Origin: Planctobacterium marinum
Lineage (GTDB): Bacteria; Pseudomonadota; Gammaproteobacteria; Enterobacterales; Alteromonadaceae
Length of the DNA stretch: 64,000 nucleotides
Direction of reading: 5' to 3'
NCBI RefSeq assembly: GCF_036322805.1
Contig: NZ_AP027272.1
Coordinates: 2,046,001 to 2,110,000 of the forward strand
Within the stretch, counting starts at the first letter, position 1, and each line of letters opens with the position of its first letter. The notes beneath the pieces are model-generated. The model saw only the letters and a list, made by a program, of their open reading frames with translations, did no database searches and was not told where the DNA came from. Shown piece after piece: positions 37,186-46,152 of the stretch. The position numbers and the translations under genes are program-made.

Positions 37186-39102
37186 ATGCCAGTTATTACT
37201 CTTCCCGACGGAAGTCAGCGTCAATTTGATAATCCACTTTCTATTTTAGATGTCGCTAACGATATCGGTCCCGGTTTAGCCAAAGCCACCATTGCAGGTG
37301 CTATTAACGGTGAACTGGCTGATGCCAGCGATATGATCACCGAAGACGCGGATTTGCGCATAATTACCGCCAAAGATGACGAAGGTTTAGAAATCATCCG
37401 TCACTCTTGTGCACACTTATTGGGGCATGCGATTAAGCAATTGTGGCCAGATACAAAAATGGCGATTGGCCCGGTTATCGACAACGGTTTTTATTACGAT
37501 GTGGATATGGAGCATTCTCTGAGCCAGGAAGACCTGGACAAACTCGAAAAGAGAATGCTGGAGCTGGCCAAAACCAATTACGACGTCATCAAGAAAAAAG
37601 TTGACTGGCAAACTGCAAGAGACACGTTTGAAAGTCGCGGTGAAAGTTACAAAACCACGATACTTGATGAGAACATCGAAAAAGATGACAAGCCTGGCTT
37701 GTATCACCACGAAGAATACATCGATATGTGTCGTGGCCCGCACGTGCCCAATATGCGCTTTTGTCATAACTTCAAAATAATGAAGGTAGCAGGGGCCTAT
37801 TGGCGCGGCGATAGCGACAATAAGATGCTGCAACGTATTTATGGCACCGCCTGGGCTGATAAAAAGCAATTAAAGGGCTATTTGAAGCGTTTAGAAGAAG
37901 CTGAAAAGCGCGACCACCGTAAAATCGGTAAAGCGCTGGATTTGTGGCACTGGCAAGAAGAAGCGCCAGGCATGGTGTTCTGGCACAACGATGGTTGGGC
38001 CATCTACAAAGAATTAGAAAAGTATGTTCGCGAGATGTTGGTGGACTACGTTTATGACGAGGTTAAAGGTCCATTAATGATGGATCGCTCTTTGTGGGAA
38101 AAATCTGGTCACTGGGATAAATATGCAGAAAACATGTTTACCACCCAATCAGAAAACCGTGAATACGCTGTTAAGCCCATGAACTGTCCGGGTCACGTAC
38201 AAATCTTTAATCAGGGCTTAAAGTCTTACCGTGACTTGCCACTGCGTATGGCGGAATTTGGAAGCTGTCACCGCAACGAGCCTTCTGGCGCCTTACATGG
38301 TTTGATGCGCGTACGCGGCTTTACCCAAGATGATGCTCACATCTTCTGTACTGAAGAGCAGATCCTGGATGAAGTGAGCGGTTGTATCAAAATGGTGTAC
38401 GAAGCCTATAAAACCTTCGGCTTTGAAAACATTGTGGTGAAGTTGTCTACTCGTCCTGAAAAGCGCGTCGGCGATGATGAAATGTGGGACAAAGCGGAAA
38501 AAGGCCTGGCAGATGCGTTGAGCGCAAACGGCATCGAATACGAAGTGCTTCCAGGTGAAGGGGCTTTCTACGGACCTAAGATTGAATTTACTTTGTACGA
38601 TTGTCTGGAAAGGGCATGGCAGTGCGGTACTATCCAGTTAGATTTCTCCATGCCTGGCCGTTTGGGCTCAACTTATGTGGCTGAAGATGGCGAGCGCAAA
38701 GTACCAGTGATGATTCACCGTGCTATTTTGGGTTCACTGGAGCGTTTTATCGGAATTTTGACCGAAGAATACGCTGGCCAGTATCCCACCTGGTTGTCTC
38801 CGACACAGGCGATTGTATTGAATATTACCGATAATCAAGCGGATTATGTGAAAAAAGTGACTGAAAAGTTACAAAAACATGGAATTAGAGCCAAGTCTGA
38901 CTTGAGAAATGAGAAGATAGGCTTTAAAATCCGCGAGCACACAATAAGGCGTGTTCCTTACATGCTGGTTATTGGTGATAAAGAGGTGGAAGCTGGAGAA
39001 GTAGCTGTCCGCACTCGAAAAGGTGAAGATTTGGGTAAATTTGCAATTGATGACTTCATCAGCAAAATATCCGAAGAAATACACCAGAAAAAGATTTGCT
39101 AA
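37186..39102 (+). CDS. thrS: Threonine-tRNA ligase
   Basis: 638 aa. Charges tRNA-Thr and edits mischarged Ser. TGS domain (1-60, starting [14 protein letters not shown]), editing domain with [10 protein letters not shown], catalytic class II core with [41 protein letters not shown] (motif 2) and [10 protein letters not shown] (motif 3), and an anticodon-binding domain at the end. ATG 37186 is chosen because AAGGAA lies five bases before it and it gives the family N terminus; the ORF extends eleven codons further. It heads the thrS-infC-rpmI-rplT block. Confidence 0.98.
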   Translation: MPVITLPDGSQRQFDNPLSILDVANDIGPGLAKATIAGAINGELADASDMITEDADLRIITAKDDEGLEIIRHSCAHLLGHAIKQLWPDTKMAIGPVIDNGFYYDVDMEHSLSQEDLDKLEKRMLELAKTNYDVIKKKVDWQTARDTFESRGESYKTTILDENIEKDDKPGLYHHEEYIDMCRGPHVPNMRFCHNFKIMKVAGAYWRGDSDNKMLQRIYGTAWADKKQLKGYLKRLEEAEKRDHRKIGKALDLWHWQEEAPGMVFWHNDGWAIYKELEKYVREMLVDYVYDEVKGPLMMDRSLWEKSGHWDKYAENMFTTQSENREYAVKPMNCPGHVQIFNQGLKSYRDLPLRMAEFGSCHRNEPSGALHGLMRVRGFTQDDAHIFCTEEQILDEVSGCIKMVYEAYKTFGFENIVVKLSTRPEKRVGDDEMWDKAEKGLADALSANGIEYEVLPGEGAFYGPKIEFTLYDCLERAWQCGTIQLDFSMPGRLGSTYVAEDGERKVPVMIHRAILGSLERFIGILTEEYAGQYPTWLSPTQAIVLNITDNQADYVKKVTEKLQKHGIRAKSDLRNEKIGFKIREHTIRRVPYMLVIGDKEVEAGEVAVRTRKGEDLGKFAIDDFISKISEEIHQKKIC

Positions 39103-39109
39103 TTTTCTC

Positions 39110-39125
39110 GGAGGAATAACCTATT
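39110..39125 (+). promoter_or_regulatory. Ribosome binding site and AUU start codon of infC
   Basis: GGAGGA at 39110-39115 lies seven bases before ATT at 39123-39125. The rare AUU start of infC is the known basis of IF3 autoregulation in enteric bacteria: free IF3 rejects non-standard start codons, including its own. Confidence 0.9.
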
Positions 39126-39659
39126 AAAAGAGGTAACAATAGAGCGGACAGCAGTAAAGAACGTATTAATAACGAAATTACTGCACATGAAGTTCGTCTG
39201 ATTGGAGCTGACGGAAGTCAGGCGGGGATAGTTTCCCTTAACGAAGCTTTGGATAAAGCTGCGGAAGCTAATTTGGATTTGGTTGAAATCAGTCCAAATG
39301 CTGAGCCGCCTGTCTGTAAAGTAATGGATTACGGGAAGTTTATCTTCGAGAAAAGTAAAGCTCAGAAAGAGCAAAAGAAAAAGCAGAAACAAATTCAGGT
39401 CAAGGAGATTAAATTTCGCCCTGGCACTGATGTAGGCGACTACCAGGTAAAACTGCGCAACCTGCGTCGCTTTTTAGAAGGTGGTGACAAGGCTAAAGTA
39501 ACTATCCGTTTTCGCGGACGTGAAATGGCCCACCAGGAGATCGGAATCGACCTTTTGAATCGGGTTAAAACCGATTTAGAAGATATCGCCGTGTGCGAGT
39601 CCTTCCCCAATAGGGTGGAAGGTCGTCAGATGATCATGGTGTTAGCACCTAAAAAGTAG
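39123..39659 (+). CDS. infC: Translation initiation factor IF-3
   Basis: 178 aa from the ATT start. IF3 binds the 30S subunit, prevents early 50S joining and checks the start codon. The N domain contains [29 protein letters not shown], a basic linker ([14 protein letters not shown]) follows, and the C domain has [17 protein letters not shown] and the closing MIMVLAPKK. An ATG-only search would find just codons from 39249, losing 42 residues of the conserved N domain; the frame is open from ATT 39123 and the SD supports it. Confidence 0.97.
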   Translation: MKRGNNRADSSKERINNEITAHEVRLIGADGSQAGIVSLNEALDKAAEANLDLVEISPNAEPPVCKVMDYGKFIFEKSKAQKEQKKKQKQIQVKEIKFRPGTDVGDYQVKLRNLRRFLEGGDKAKVTIRFRGREMAHQEIGIDLLNRVKTDLEDIAVCESFPNRVEGRQMIMVLAPKK

Positions 39660-39786
39660 AGGTTGTAAGGCCTGCAAGTAATTCACCGGGTTTCCCGGAG
39701 GGTTCGCCTTGCGACTATGTAGTAAATTGCTGTTACGCATTTAAATGTTTTAGCGTAATCAGCCTAAAAATGCGGAGTATGTAATC
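39660..39786 (+). promoter_or_regulatory. infC-rpmI intergenic leader with two hairpins
   Basis: The spacer contains CCGGG/CCCGG with a TTT loop at 39686-39698 and TTACGC/GCGTAA over 14 bases at 39733-39758. In enteric bacteria L20 represses rpmI-rplT by binding structured RNA upstream of rpmI. These hairpins are candidates for such a site; similarity to the known pseudoknot was not established. Confidence 0.35.
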
Positions 39787-39984
39787 ATGCCCAAAATTAA
39801 AACTAATCGCGGTGCCGCGAAGCGTTTTAGAAAAACCGCTTCTGGCCGCTTTAAAAGCAAACAGTCTCACCTGCGTCACATTCTGACTAAGAAGAGCTCT
39901 AAGCGTAAACGTCACTTGCGTGGCAAAAAGCTAGCTCATGATGCAGATACTGCGTTGATCCAACGCATGTTACCTTACGTGTAA
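39787..39984 (+). CDS. rpmI: 50S ribosomal protein L35
   Basis: 65 aa, very basic, with [20 protein letters not shown] and [12 protein letters not shown], the family landmarks. It sits between infC and rplT with 16 bases to rplT. Confidence 0.97.
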   Translation: MPKIKTNRGAAKRFRKTASGRFKSKQSHLRHILTKKSSKRKRHLRGKKLAHDADTALIQRMLPYV

Positions 39985-40000
39985 GAGAGGAGACTGAATA

Positions 40001-40357
40001 ATGGCAAGAGTAAAACGCGGTACTATCGCACGTGCTCGTCACAAAAAAGTATTAAAAGCTGCAAAAGGTTATTACGGTGCACGTTCACGTGTATATCGCG
40101 TAGCCTTCCAGGCGGTTACAAAAGCAGGTCAATATGCTTATCGTGACCGTCGTCAGCGCAAGCGTCAATTCCGTCAATTGTGGATTGCACGTATCAACGC
40201 TGCAGCACGTTCTAACGGTATGTCGTACAGCCGTTTTATTAATGGTCTGAAAAAAGCTTCTGTAGAAATCGATCGCAAAATTTTGGCGGATATTGCGGTA
40301 CACGATAAAGCAGCTTTCACAGCATTAGTAAACGCCGCTAAAGGCGCATTAGCTTAA
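40001..40357 (+). CDS. rplT: 50S ribosomal protein L20
   Basis: 118 aa: [34 protein letters not shown] and [22 protein letters not shown] are L20 signatures. An early 50S assembly protein and, in enteric bacteria, the translational repressor of its own operon. AGAGGAG precedes the start. A strong terminator follows, so pheST is not in the same primary operon. Confidence 0.98.
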   Translation: MARVKRGTIARARHKKVLKAAKGYYGARSRVYRVAFQAVTKAGQYAYRDRRQRKRQFRQLWIARINAAARSNGMSYSRFINGLKKASVEIDRKILADIAVHDKAAFTALVNAAKGALA

Positions 40358-40394
40358 TTTTTTAACAAATTTAGCTTAAGTTCTTATATGGGAA

Positions 40395-40427
40395 ACGGGA
40401 TGCAGGATGCATCCCGTTTTTCTTTTT
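40395..40427 (+). terminator. Terminator of the thrS-rplT block
   Basis: A 10-bp perfect stem, ACGGGATGCA with TGCATCCCGT, with loop GGA and a TTTTTCTTTTT tail. Confidence 0.92.
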
Positions 40428-40501
40428 GGGCTGATAAAACTTTAGTATAAGTCGATACAAATCCGCTTGTGTTTTGATGCTTGCTGTTTAAAACTCACCG
40501 T

Positions 40502-41359
40502 ATGCGGTCATTTTTTATTTATCCTTTCTCAGTGTTCAACAAGGTTGTACCCAAGTTACATCCGTTACTGTTTAGCTGTTTTTTCGTGTTTCCTGTTTAT
40601 TCTGATACAGCAGTTCAGCCACTTAAAGTCGGTGTTATCGATGTTACCTTTAAACCCTATCACATGGTTGATGATGGCCATGCCAGTGGCCCTGATATAG
40701 ATGTTATTCGCGCTGTACTAAAGCGCATAGGTGTAGACTTTACCGTTTTGTTATTGCCCCAGAAGCGCGCTACTGAATACTTATTTAACGGACGTATCGA
40801 TATTGGTGTATTGTTTAAGATGCCGCGCTATGCACCTTATGTGGTGTTTGGCGAACAGCCTTTACACGCATCGACATATCGGCTGGCGGTGCGCCGTGAT
40901 AGTGAATTTCACTTTGATTCGATCGAAGATTTATACGGTCAAGGGCAAATTGGGGTGGTCTATGGCAACTCCATCGGACAAGCGTTTGATAGTGCCGTTT
41001 TATCCGGCGATATCATACCTGTGCAGGTGAGTGAAATAAAGCAGTTAACCGACTTATTGCTGCTTGGACGCGTTCAGGCCGTCGCGGCCAATCAACGTAT
41101 ATTTTACTATTACCTGAGTCAATCAGAGCAGTCAGATAGTGTTAAGTTTCTACCAAAACCACTCAGTGACAAACGTTTTTTCCATATGGCGATTTCTCGC
41201 CGAGTGAAGGGCATAGAGTCCGAAGTCTTGGCTGCTGAATTGGATAAAGCATTAAGCGAAATGCTCAACAGCGGCGAACTGGCAAAAATTTACCAGTCCT
41301 ATGGTTTATCAATGCATTACTACGATCCCGACTGGAGTTCTGCCTCTAACCAACAATAA
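40502..41359 (+). CDS. Secreted solute-binding protein (PBPb / amino-acid type)
   Basis: 285 aa from ATG 40502; a TTG at 40481 is an alternative. A hydrophobic leader (LLFSCFFVFPVYS) is followed by a bilobed periplasmic-binding fold: LKVGVIDVTFKPYHMVDDGHASGPDIDVIRAVLKRIGVDF, NGRIDIGV, QIGVVYGNSIGQ, and LDKALSEMLNSGELAKIYQSYG near the end. No permease or ATPase gene lies nearby, so it may act alone or as a sensor. Ligand unknown. Confidence 0.83.
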   Translation: MRSFFIYPFSVFNKVVPKLHPLLFSCFFVFPVYSDTAVQPLKVGVIDVTFKPYHMVDDGHASGPDIDVIRAVLKRIGVDFTVLLLPQKRATEYLFNGRIDIGVLFKMPRYAPYVVFGEQPLHASTYRLAVRRDSEFHFDSIEDLYGQGQIGVVYGNSIGQAFDSAVLSGDIIPVQVSEIKQLTDLLLLGRVQAVAANQRIFYYYLSQSEQSDSVKFLPKPLSDKRFFHMAISRRVKGIESEVLAAELDKALSEMLNSGELAKIYQSYGLSMHYYDPDWSSASNQQ

Positions 41360-41441
41360 TTTATTCTACAAAATAAAATAAATATTGCGCTTTTACTAAT
41401 ATCCTCTACATTATAGATTAAATTGTGTGGAGCGCTTGTTG

Positions 41442-41792
41442 GTGAGTGAACAAAAATATCTCGGTGAATTTGAGCAAGTCATATTGTTAGCGGTGATGCG
41501 TTTGGGCACTGATGCCTATGGAAAGACAATTAGAGAGTTATTGTCGGAGCAACTGAGCCGCGATGTTACCGTAGGCGCGTTATACGCGACACTGGAACGA
41601 CTCGAAGTTAAGGGCATGGTTTCATCCACTATGGGGGAGCCCACAAAAGAGCGGGGCGGACGCGCCAAGAAGTACTTCAAAATTACTGCCAAGGGACAAC
41701 AAGCATTAAAGCGCAGTAAAGATGCGTTGACGCTTATGTGGCAAGGCTTGTCCTTGAGAGGCGGCATTGTGGGTATCGGCTATGGATCTTAA
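41442..41792 (+). CDS. PadR-family transcriptional regulator
   Basis: 116 aa. PadR winged helix: EQKYLGEFEQVILLAVMRLG, YGKTIRELL, VGALYATLERLEVKGMV, and GGRAKKYFKITAKGQQAL. The start GTG 41442 has GGAG nine bases upstream and the family N terminus; the ORF could begin at GTG 41427. Its last 11 bases overlap the downstream membrane-protein gene, the normal partnership for this PadR subgroup. It probably represses its own unit. Confidence 0.9.
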   Translation: MSEQKYLGEFEQVILLAVMRLGTDAYGKTIRELLSEQLSRDVTVGALYATLERLEVKGMVSSTMGEPTKERGGRAKKYFKITAKGQQALKRSKDALTLMWQGLSLRGGIVGIGYGS

Positions 41793-42462
41793 TAAGCAGC
41801 CTTTAGTGACTCAACCGCCAAGATTATCAGAGCGATTTTTAACCTGGTGTCTGCCTTCTTCACTAAAAGAGCCGATAGTCGGCGATTTGGCGGAAGAATA
41901 TCAGCAAAAACTTGAACACGAGAATGTATTAACAGCTATCGTCTGGTATCAACGCCAGGCGTTTAAAACCGCAATACGCTATTTGTGGCAAACCAAACGA
42001 GGTGTACTGATGTTTATTTTGGGACTACTGACCTTTCTGGCAACGCTGACTATGGCCATCATGTGGAGTGGTCATTGGAGTATATTTATCAATATCCCTT
42101 CTTTCCTGCTCGTCATCCCACCTGCGATATTGCTGACAATTGGTATATGTTCAGCTCAGACATGTAAAACTGCGTTAAGGCTTTTATTTGATAATGAGTT
42201 GCAGCCTGATATAACTGAATTAAAAGCCGCAAAACACGTTTACAGAATGCTTGGAAACTGCAGCCTTTGGTTGGGTACCATGGGCATGGTTCTGGGAGCT
42301 GTAGCTATTGCGACCAATATTGAACCTGAAGCGTTTTCAGATGCTTTTGGTCCCGCGTTTGCAGTTGCTACACTGACAATGTTGTATGCATTGATATTGA
42401 AAGTTTTTTGCTATATCGGCGAGCAAAAAATCCAGCACCTGATTATCTGTAATAAAGACTAG
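41782..42462 (+). CDS. Membrane protein with permease prefix domain 2
   Basis: 226 aa. Residues 10-70 match the PadR-associated permease prefix domain 2: ERFLTWCLPSSLKEPIVGDLAEEYQQKL and a following WYQRQAFKTAIRYLW. Four hydrophobic segments follow. They do not look like a MacB-type ABC permease but recall a MotA/ExbB-like helical bundle (WLGTMGMVLGAVAIATNI). The ATG 41782 overlaps the PadR gene. Function unknown. Confidence 0.75.
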   Translation: MDLNKQPLVTQPPRLSERFLTWCLPSSLKEPIVGDLAEEYQQKLEHENVLTAIVWYQRQAFKTAIRYLWQTKRGVLMFILGLLTFLATLTMAIMWSGHWSIFINIPSFLLVIPPAILLTIGICSAQTCKTALRLLFDNELQPDITELKAAKHVYRMLGNCSLWLGTMGMVLGAVAIATNIEPEAFSDAFGPAFAVATLTMLYALILKVFCYIGEQKIQHLIICNKD

Positions 42463-42493
42463 TTCAGGATTGTTTTGAATTGATTAAAAGATA

Positions 42494-42523
42494 GCGAAAA
42501 CCAAATTGAGTTACGGTTTTCGC
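42494..42523. terminator. Stem-loop between convergent genes
   Basis: A 9-bp stem GCGAAAACC/GGTTTTCGC with a 12-base loop, between the permease-prefix gene and the convergent small membrane protein gene. Flanking T content is modest on both sides, so it may serve both directions. Confidence 0.5.
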
Positions 42524-42538
42524 TTCTGCCAATTAAAG

Positions 42539-42760
42539 TTATACCTGATTGGCTGGTTCATTATTTTTACACTTGCTTAAATGCAATAATAAATACAGTA
42601 GCCAGCCACCGATTACGGTAAATAGGCCGAGCAAGACTACTGTAGTAGTGCAGTTAAATGCGGGGCGTCCTTGCTTTTTCGTCAGTCGAAATGTCAGTAA
42701 CCCCGGAAGACACGCGGTAAACAAAATAATAAATGGCACGTAGATAAGGTGAAATCCCAT
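42539..42760 (-). CDS. Small two-helix membrane protein
   Basis: 73 aa with two hydrophobic helices (LIYVPFIILFTACLPGLLTF and TTVVLLGLFTVIGGWLLYLLLHL) joined by a short basic loop. AGAGGGA lies five bases before ATG 42760. The layout resembles superinfection-immunity/YqaE-size membrane proteins but I cannot assign a family. Confidence 0.6.
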   Translation of the reverse strand: MGFHLIYVPFIILFTACLPGLLTFRLTKKQGRPAFNCTTTVVLLGLFTVIGGWLLYLLLHLSKCKNNEPANQV

Positions 42761-43109
42761 TTTTAGTCCCTCTTTTAGCTTCCAGTTTGTTAAAAACTGA
42801 GGGCCAACAATCCCTCAACCAAAAACTCTTTTGCAGTCGGTTTTTAGCTCGTTAAGATTACATGTATCTATAACCGAGTACAAACCACTCCTGTATCCTT
42901 TGGGGCGCAAGAGAATCTACCTCTCGAGCAGCAGTGATATTAAGCAGATTGTCATAGCTTTGCTTGGGAAAATTTGAAACAGTTCGCATTTAAGGTATTC
43001 CAGTCTATTCCTTTGCGGCTACGGCCATGCCCAATAGCACTTTATTAGTTGTTTAATCAGACTATGGTTTAAATATGGTTGTATTTTAAACAGTTCGATG
43101 AGGCAAACC
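42761..43109. other. Intergenic region upstream of the ParA-like gene
   Basis: 349 bases with no gene. A TGAGGG/CCCTCA pair lies at 42798-42817. Close to parA, GTTTAAA (43067-43073) and TTTAAAC (43085-43091) form an inverted repeat in an AT-rich stretch, a candidate operator for the RHH partner. Confidence 0.4.
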
Positions 43110-43808
43110 ATGATTATTGCAGTAGGTGGAGAAAAGGGCGGTAGCGGTAAAAGCTGCCTGGCACAAAACATAGCCGTTTATATTCGGCATGCACTGAGTG
43201 ATTCTATTCTTTTGGTTGATTGTGATCCGCAGCGCACTACTTCCAGTTGGGTGCAGGAGCGTAACGACAACCCTGATGTCCCGAAAATTAATTGTATTCA
43301 GTTATTTGGCAAGGTGCGTGAAGAATTGCTGAGCCTTAGCCGACACTATGAATATATGGTTATTGACTGTGGTGGACAGGATAACTTAGCCCTGCGCTCA
43401 GCGCTTGCGGTCGCGCAGCATGTTCTGGTGCCTATCAGACCAAAACGTCGCGATTTAAAAACCGTGGCCCATATGGAGGACATTATCAGTACCTGCAAGA
43501 TGGCAAATCCCCACATGAATATGGCATTTGTTTTGACTCAGTGCCCGGCATTACCAACGATGGTAAACCGTATCATTGAGGCGAAAGAGGTGTGTGAGTC
43601 TTATGATTTGGCCGTGTTAAATGCCATTACTTACAGCCGAAACATATATGATGACAGTGAAGAGGATGGTATGTCGGTGTTTGAACGCGATCCCAATGGC
43701 AAAGCTGCAGCAGAGATCCGCGCCGTGTTTAATGAATTAATCGACCTTAAAGCAAAGGAGAATGTGCATGCCATTTACCAGCCTAAAGCGCAAGTTGCCT
43801 GTCTCTGA
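43110..43808 (+). CDS. Orphan ParA/MinD-like ATPase
   Basis: 232 aa. Deviant Walker A GGEKGGSGKSCLAQN, switch I DCDPQRTTSSW and Walker B YEYMVIDCGGQD mark a ParA-type ATPase, as used for plasmid or cargo positioning. The ATG 43110 has GAGG six bases upstream; an ATG at 43098 has none. It overlaps the next gene by 41 bases. No parB-like gene, replication gene or chromosomal gidA/gidB neighbour is present, so this is not the chromosomal parAB locus. Cargo unknown. Confidence 0.88.
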   Translation: MIIAVGGEKGGSGKSCLAQNIAVYIRHALSDSILLVDCDPQRTTSSWVQERNDNPDVPKINCIQLFGKVREELLSLSRHYEYMVIDCGGQDNLALRSALAVAQHVLVPIRPKRRDLKTVAHMEDIISTCKMANPHMNMAFVLTQCPALPTMVNRIIEAKEVCESYDLAVLNAITYSRNIYDDSEEDGMSVFERDPNGKAAAEIRAVFNELIDLKAKENVHAIYQPKAQVACL

Positions 43809-44085
43809 AAAACGAAATCTGTCGCTGGATGCGTTTATCGATGACGCTGAGCGTTATGCTGCAGGATTGGATAATGTATACCCGATAGTGCAAGGGAAAA
43901 TTCAACTAAAAGAGAGTAAAAAGAAACTGCGGGCGACATTTTCACTGTCATGTGAGGCAAAGCAAAAGTTAGATTTGTGCTCGCAAAAGACAGGTATTGC
44001 TCGTTCCAGGTTAATTCGTATTTGGCTGGAAGGATTAGATGAAGAGCAATTACAAGCTCAATACTGCCAGAGTGAAGTGGAATAG
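43768..44085 (+). CDS. Ribbon-helix-helix-like partner of the ParA ATPase
   Basis: 105 aa. The N-terminal 45 residues are basic, then acidic. The C-terminal half KLRATFSLSCEAKQKLDLC followed by TGIARSRLIRIWLEGL fits a ribbon-helix-helix DNA-binding unit. ATG 43768 is chosen because AAAGGAG lies seven bases upstream; an ATG at 43762 is too close. Overlap with the ATPase gene indicates coupled expression. In plasmid systems RHH proteins replace ParB as centromere binder. Confidence 0.7.
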   Translation: MPFTSLKRKLPVSEKRNLSLDAFIDDAERYAAGLDNVYPIVQGKIQLKESKKKLRATFSLSCEAKQKLDLCSQKTGIARSRLIRIWLEGLDEEQLQAQYCQSEVE

Positions 44086-44086
44086 C

Positions 44087-44125
44087 CTCACTGGTGAAGT
44101 TGTGTTTTACCAGCGAGACTATGAT
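44087..44125 (+). terminator. Probable terminator of the ParA/RHH pair
   Basis: CTCACTGGT and ACCAGCGAG pair with one mismatch over a 13-base loop just after the RHH stop. The following sequence is AT-rich but the T run is interrupted. Confidence 0.45.
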
Positions 44126-44130
44126 TATTT

Positions 44131-45285
44131 TTAAAAAGCCGAATGAACCTCAAGTGTCATCAATCGACTTTGATCAGTGAGTTTAACATCCACCAATGAA
44201 AAGTTTTTGAATTGACTGAATTTGCTCAAATCAAAAGGTAAAACCAATTGCTTGTTGTGAGACAAAGTCTCGGCGACATCCGCGGTTTGCAAGCGTTGCA
44301 GGTTGCCTTGGCGATCAATTCCTTGCAAGGTTGCACTAACGTTATATCTGCCCGCATCAAACACATTGATATCGAGCGCTACTCGTTCATCAATTTGAAT
44401 TTCACCTAAGCTGGCGGTTTTTGCAACGTTAACAAAGGGTAGTTTCACAGAGCGTTTAACCAACTTACCACCTGCATTACCTGCAGTGTGAAGCTCCAAC
44501 TGATACAGTCCATTCCTTGCGCCAAATTCAGTGAGGGGATTGTTGAATACCACCTGGCTATCTCTCAGTTGGGCATCTAATTCCTCGCCAGAGGGCGATA
44601 GCAGCTTTACTTCGGTGCTAAAAGGAACCAGCTTTTGGTTGTGCAAAGAGGCGTTGATAGTCAAACTTGTTTCGCCGTCAAAATGTGAAGGCATAGCCAG
44701 CTTCAGCTGGTACGGACTGTTTTTCTCTTTGACGTGCAGCAGATATTCGGTATCAGCGGCCAGTTTGTTCTGGCTTTGAATAAACAGTGGTTTGTTGCTT
44801 ACATTACTGATTTTAACTGCCACACTGCCATCGTTAAAACCCGCGTTTTGCATCTCTTGCTGACCAGCTATCAGGTTTAATTTGGCCGGCCTACCATCCG
44901 ACTGTGTGATCGATAACTGATTTAGATTGATGCCGGGAGATACCTGGCGAGCCCCTGAGCTATAGCGGGCCTTTGGGGCTAATCTGATCAGTGCTTCATC
45001 AGAAACGTATACAGGTACGCCGCGATTAATTTGCTCGCCAGTGATGGTTTGCCAATATTCATCACTGTATGCTTGCTGTTGTTTTGACATTAGTTTTGCT
45101 TCTTGCATCACCACTGGCCAGACGTATTCCACTCGCTTTGTTTCCATTTGTTCAGGCGCAGGCAAGGTAATGTCGGCAAGCGTCTTTGCCTTAAATGCAG
45201 TCTGGGTTTCAGCGTGGCTATTCATTGTGATAAAAGCGCTCAACAGACCAACAGTGGTTATTTTAGTTAATTGACTCTTTTTCAT
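44131..45285 (-). CDS. Secreted DUF4785-domain protein
   Basis: 384 aa. A signal peptide (KITTVGLLSAFITMNSHA) precedes a helical region and two beta-rich, immunoglobulin-like parts; the overall pattern (VYVSDEALIRLAPKARYSSGARQ, VAVKISNVSNKPLFIQSQNKL, GLYQLELHTAGNAGGKLVKRS) matches DUF4785. Function unknown. AGGAGC precedes the ATG. It begins nine bases after the secreted hydrolase gene, so both are co-transcribed. Confidence 0.82.
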   Translation of the reverse strand: MKKSQLTKITTVGLLSAFITMNSHAETQTAFKAKTLADITLPAPEQMETKRVEYVWPVVMQEAKLMSKQQQAYSDEYWQTITGEQINRGVPVYVSDEALIRLAPKARYSSGARQVSPGINLNQLSITQSDGRPAKLNLIAGQQEMQNAGFNDGSVAVKISNVSNKPLFIQSQNKLAADTEYLLHVKEKNSPYQLKLAMPSHFDGETSLTINASLHNQKLVPFSTEVKLLSPSGEELDAQLRDSQVVFNNPLTEFGARNGLYQLELHTAGNAGGKLVKRSVKLPFVNVAKTASLGEIQIDERVALDINVFDAGRYNVSATLQGIDRQGNLQRLQTADVAETLSHNKQLVLPFDLSKFSQFKNFSLVDVKLTDQSRLMTLEVHSAF

Positions 45286-45294
45286 GTTGGGCTC

Positions 45295-46152
45295 CTAAAT
45301 TCTGTCACGTACTAATTTATCGAGATTGAAACAATCCCGACGGCTTTGCTGATGGCTCAATGGTTCACTGCCTTTGGTTTTTTGCTTGTCTTTAAACCAC
45401 AGAGAGCCTGCGGCCTGTTGCGATGAACAGTTCAAAAAGCCGTCGGAGCAGGAGTCTAGCCAGTTTTGCGTGACCTCAAGAGCGACCTGGTTTTGATAAC
45501 CCGCACAATAGCTGTCGCCGTCCCAAATCGCAGAGTCAACGTCGCTGCCCACAACTGATTCAAATATGGTAGGTAAGGCAGGGCGGCCTGAGGTACCGGA
45601 GAGATAATTGTCGTTATAGAACGCCATCCAGCTTTCTTGTTGCTGACGCACGGCGTCTGATTGGTAACCTAACAACCAACCTAAAGTCGATTCAAAAACA
45701 TTACCGTTCATAACCGCATCGGCCAGCGGTGTACCACCACTTGAAGGTGCAAGGGCGATAACTCGACTGGTTTTAGCGATAATGTCTGGATAACGGCTGT
45801 CCCATGTAGGATTACTTAAAATCCAACGCATTACGTTACCGCCGTTTGAGTGAGTGACCACCTTAAGGTCAGAGATTTGATTCTGGCTGATGAATTGACT
45901 CAGCTCACCAGCAAGACAGCCGGCAGCGGCATTGTCCCACATGTATTTGTCAAAATTGCAGTTAATCACCAGTACCAGTGATGGATTACTCAGTCCTTGT
46001 TTGACAGAGTTTACAAAATCACCAGTCCAATAATCGTTATAGGCATCCGATGGATTACCGGTGCCATGTACTAAGGCGAGGCCAGTATTGGCCGAGGCAG
46101 AAGTGCTAATACCAAAAAGTAGCAGCAAGGCTAAAATGTAGGGTCGTTTCAT
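45295..46152 (-). CDS. Secreted alpha/beta hydrolase (lipase-like)
   Basis: 285 aa. Signal peptide (YILALLLLFGISTSASA), oxyanion motif LVHGTG, nucleophile elbow VVTHSNGGNVMRW (Ser in H-S-N-G-G), and several cysteines in the C-terminal part (YCAGYQ, SCSDGFLNCSS) that could form disulfides. Likely esterase or lipase acting outside the cytoplasm. AGGAAC precedes ATG 46152. The DUF4785 gene follows directly. Confidence 0.82.
   Translation of the reverse strand: MKRPYILALLLLFGISTSASANTGLALVHGTGNPSDAYNDYWTGDFVNSVKQGLSNPSLVLVINCNFDKYMWDNAAAGCLAGELSQFISQNQISDLKVVTHSNGGNVMRWILSNPTWDSRYPDIIAKTSRVIALAPSSGGTPLADAVMNGNVFESTLGWLLGYQSDAVRQQQESWMAFYNDNYLSGTSGRPALPTIFESVVGSDVDSAIWDGDSYCAGYQNQVALEVTQNWLDSCSDGFLNCSSQQAAGSLWFKDKQKTKGSEPLSHQQSRRDCFNLDKLVRDRI

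Noticed and set aside
43098..43109. ATG at 43098 as ParA start
   Set aside because: No ribosome binding site precedes it; its own sequence supplies the GAGG for the ATG at 43110.
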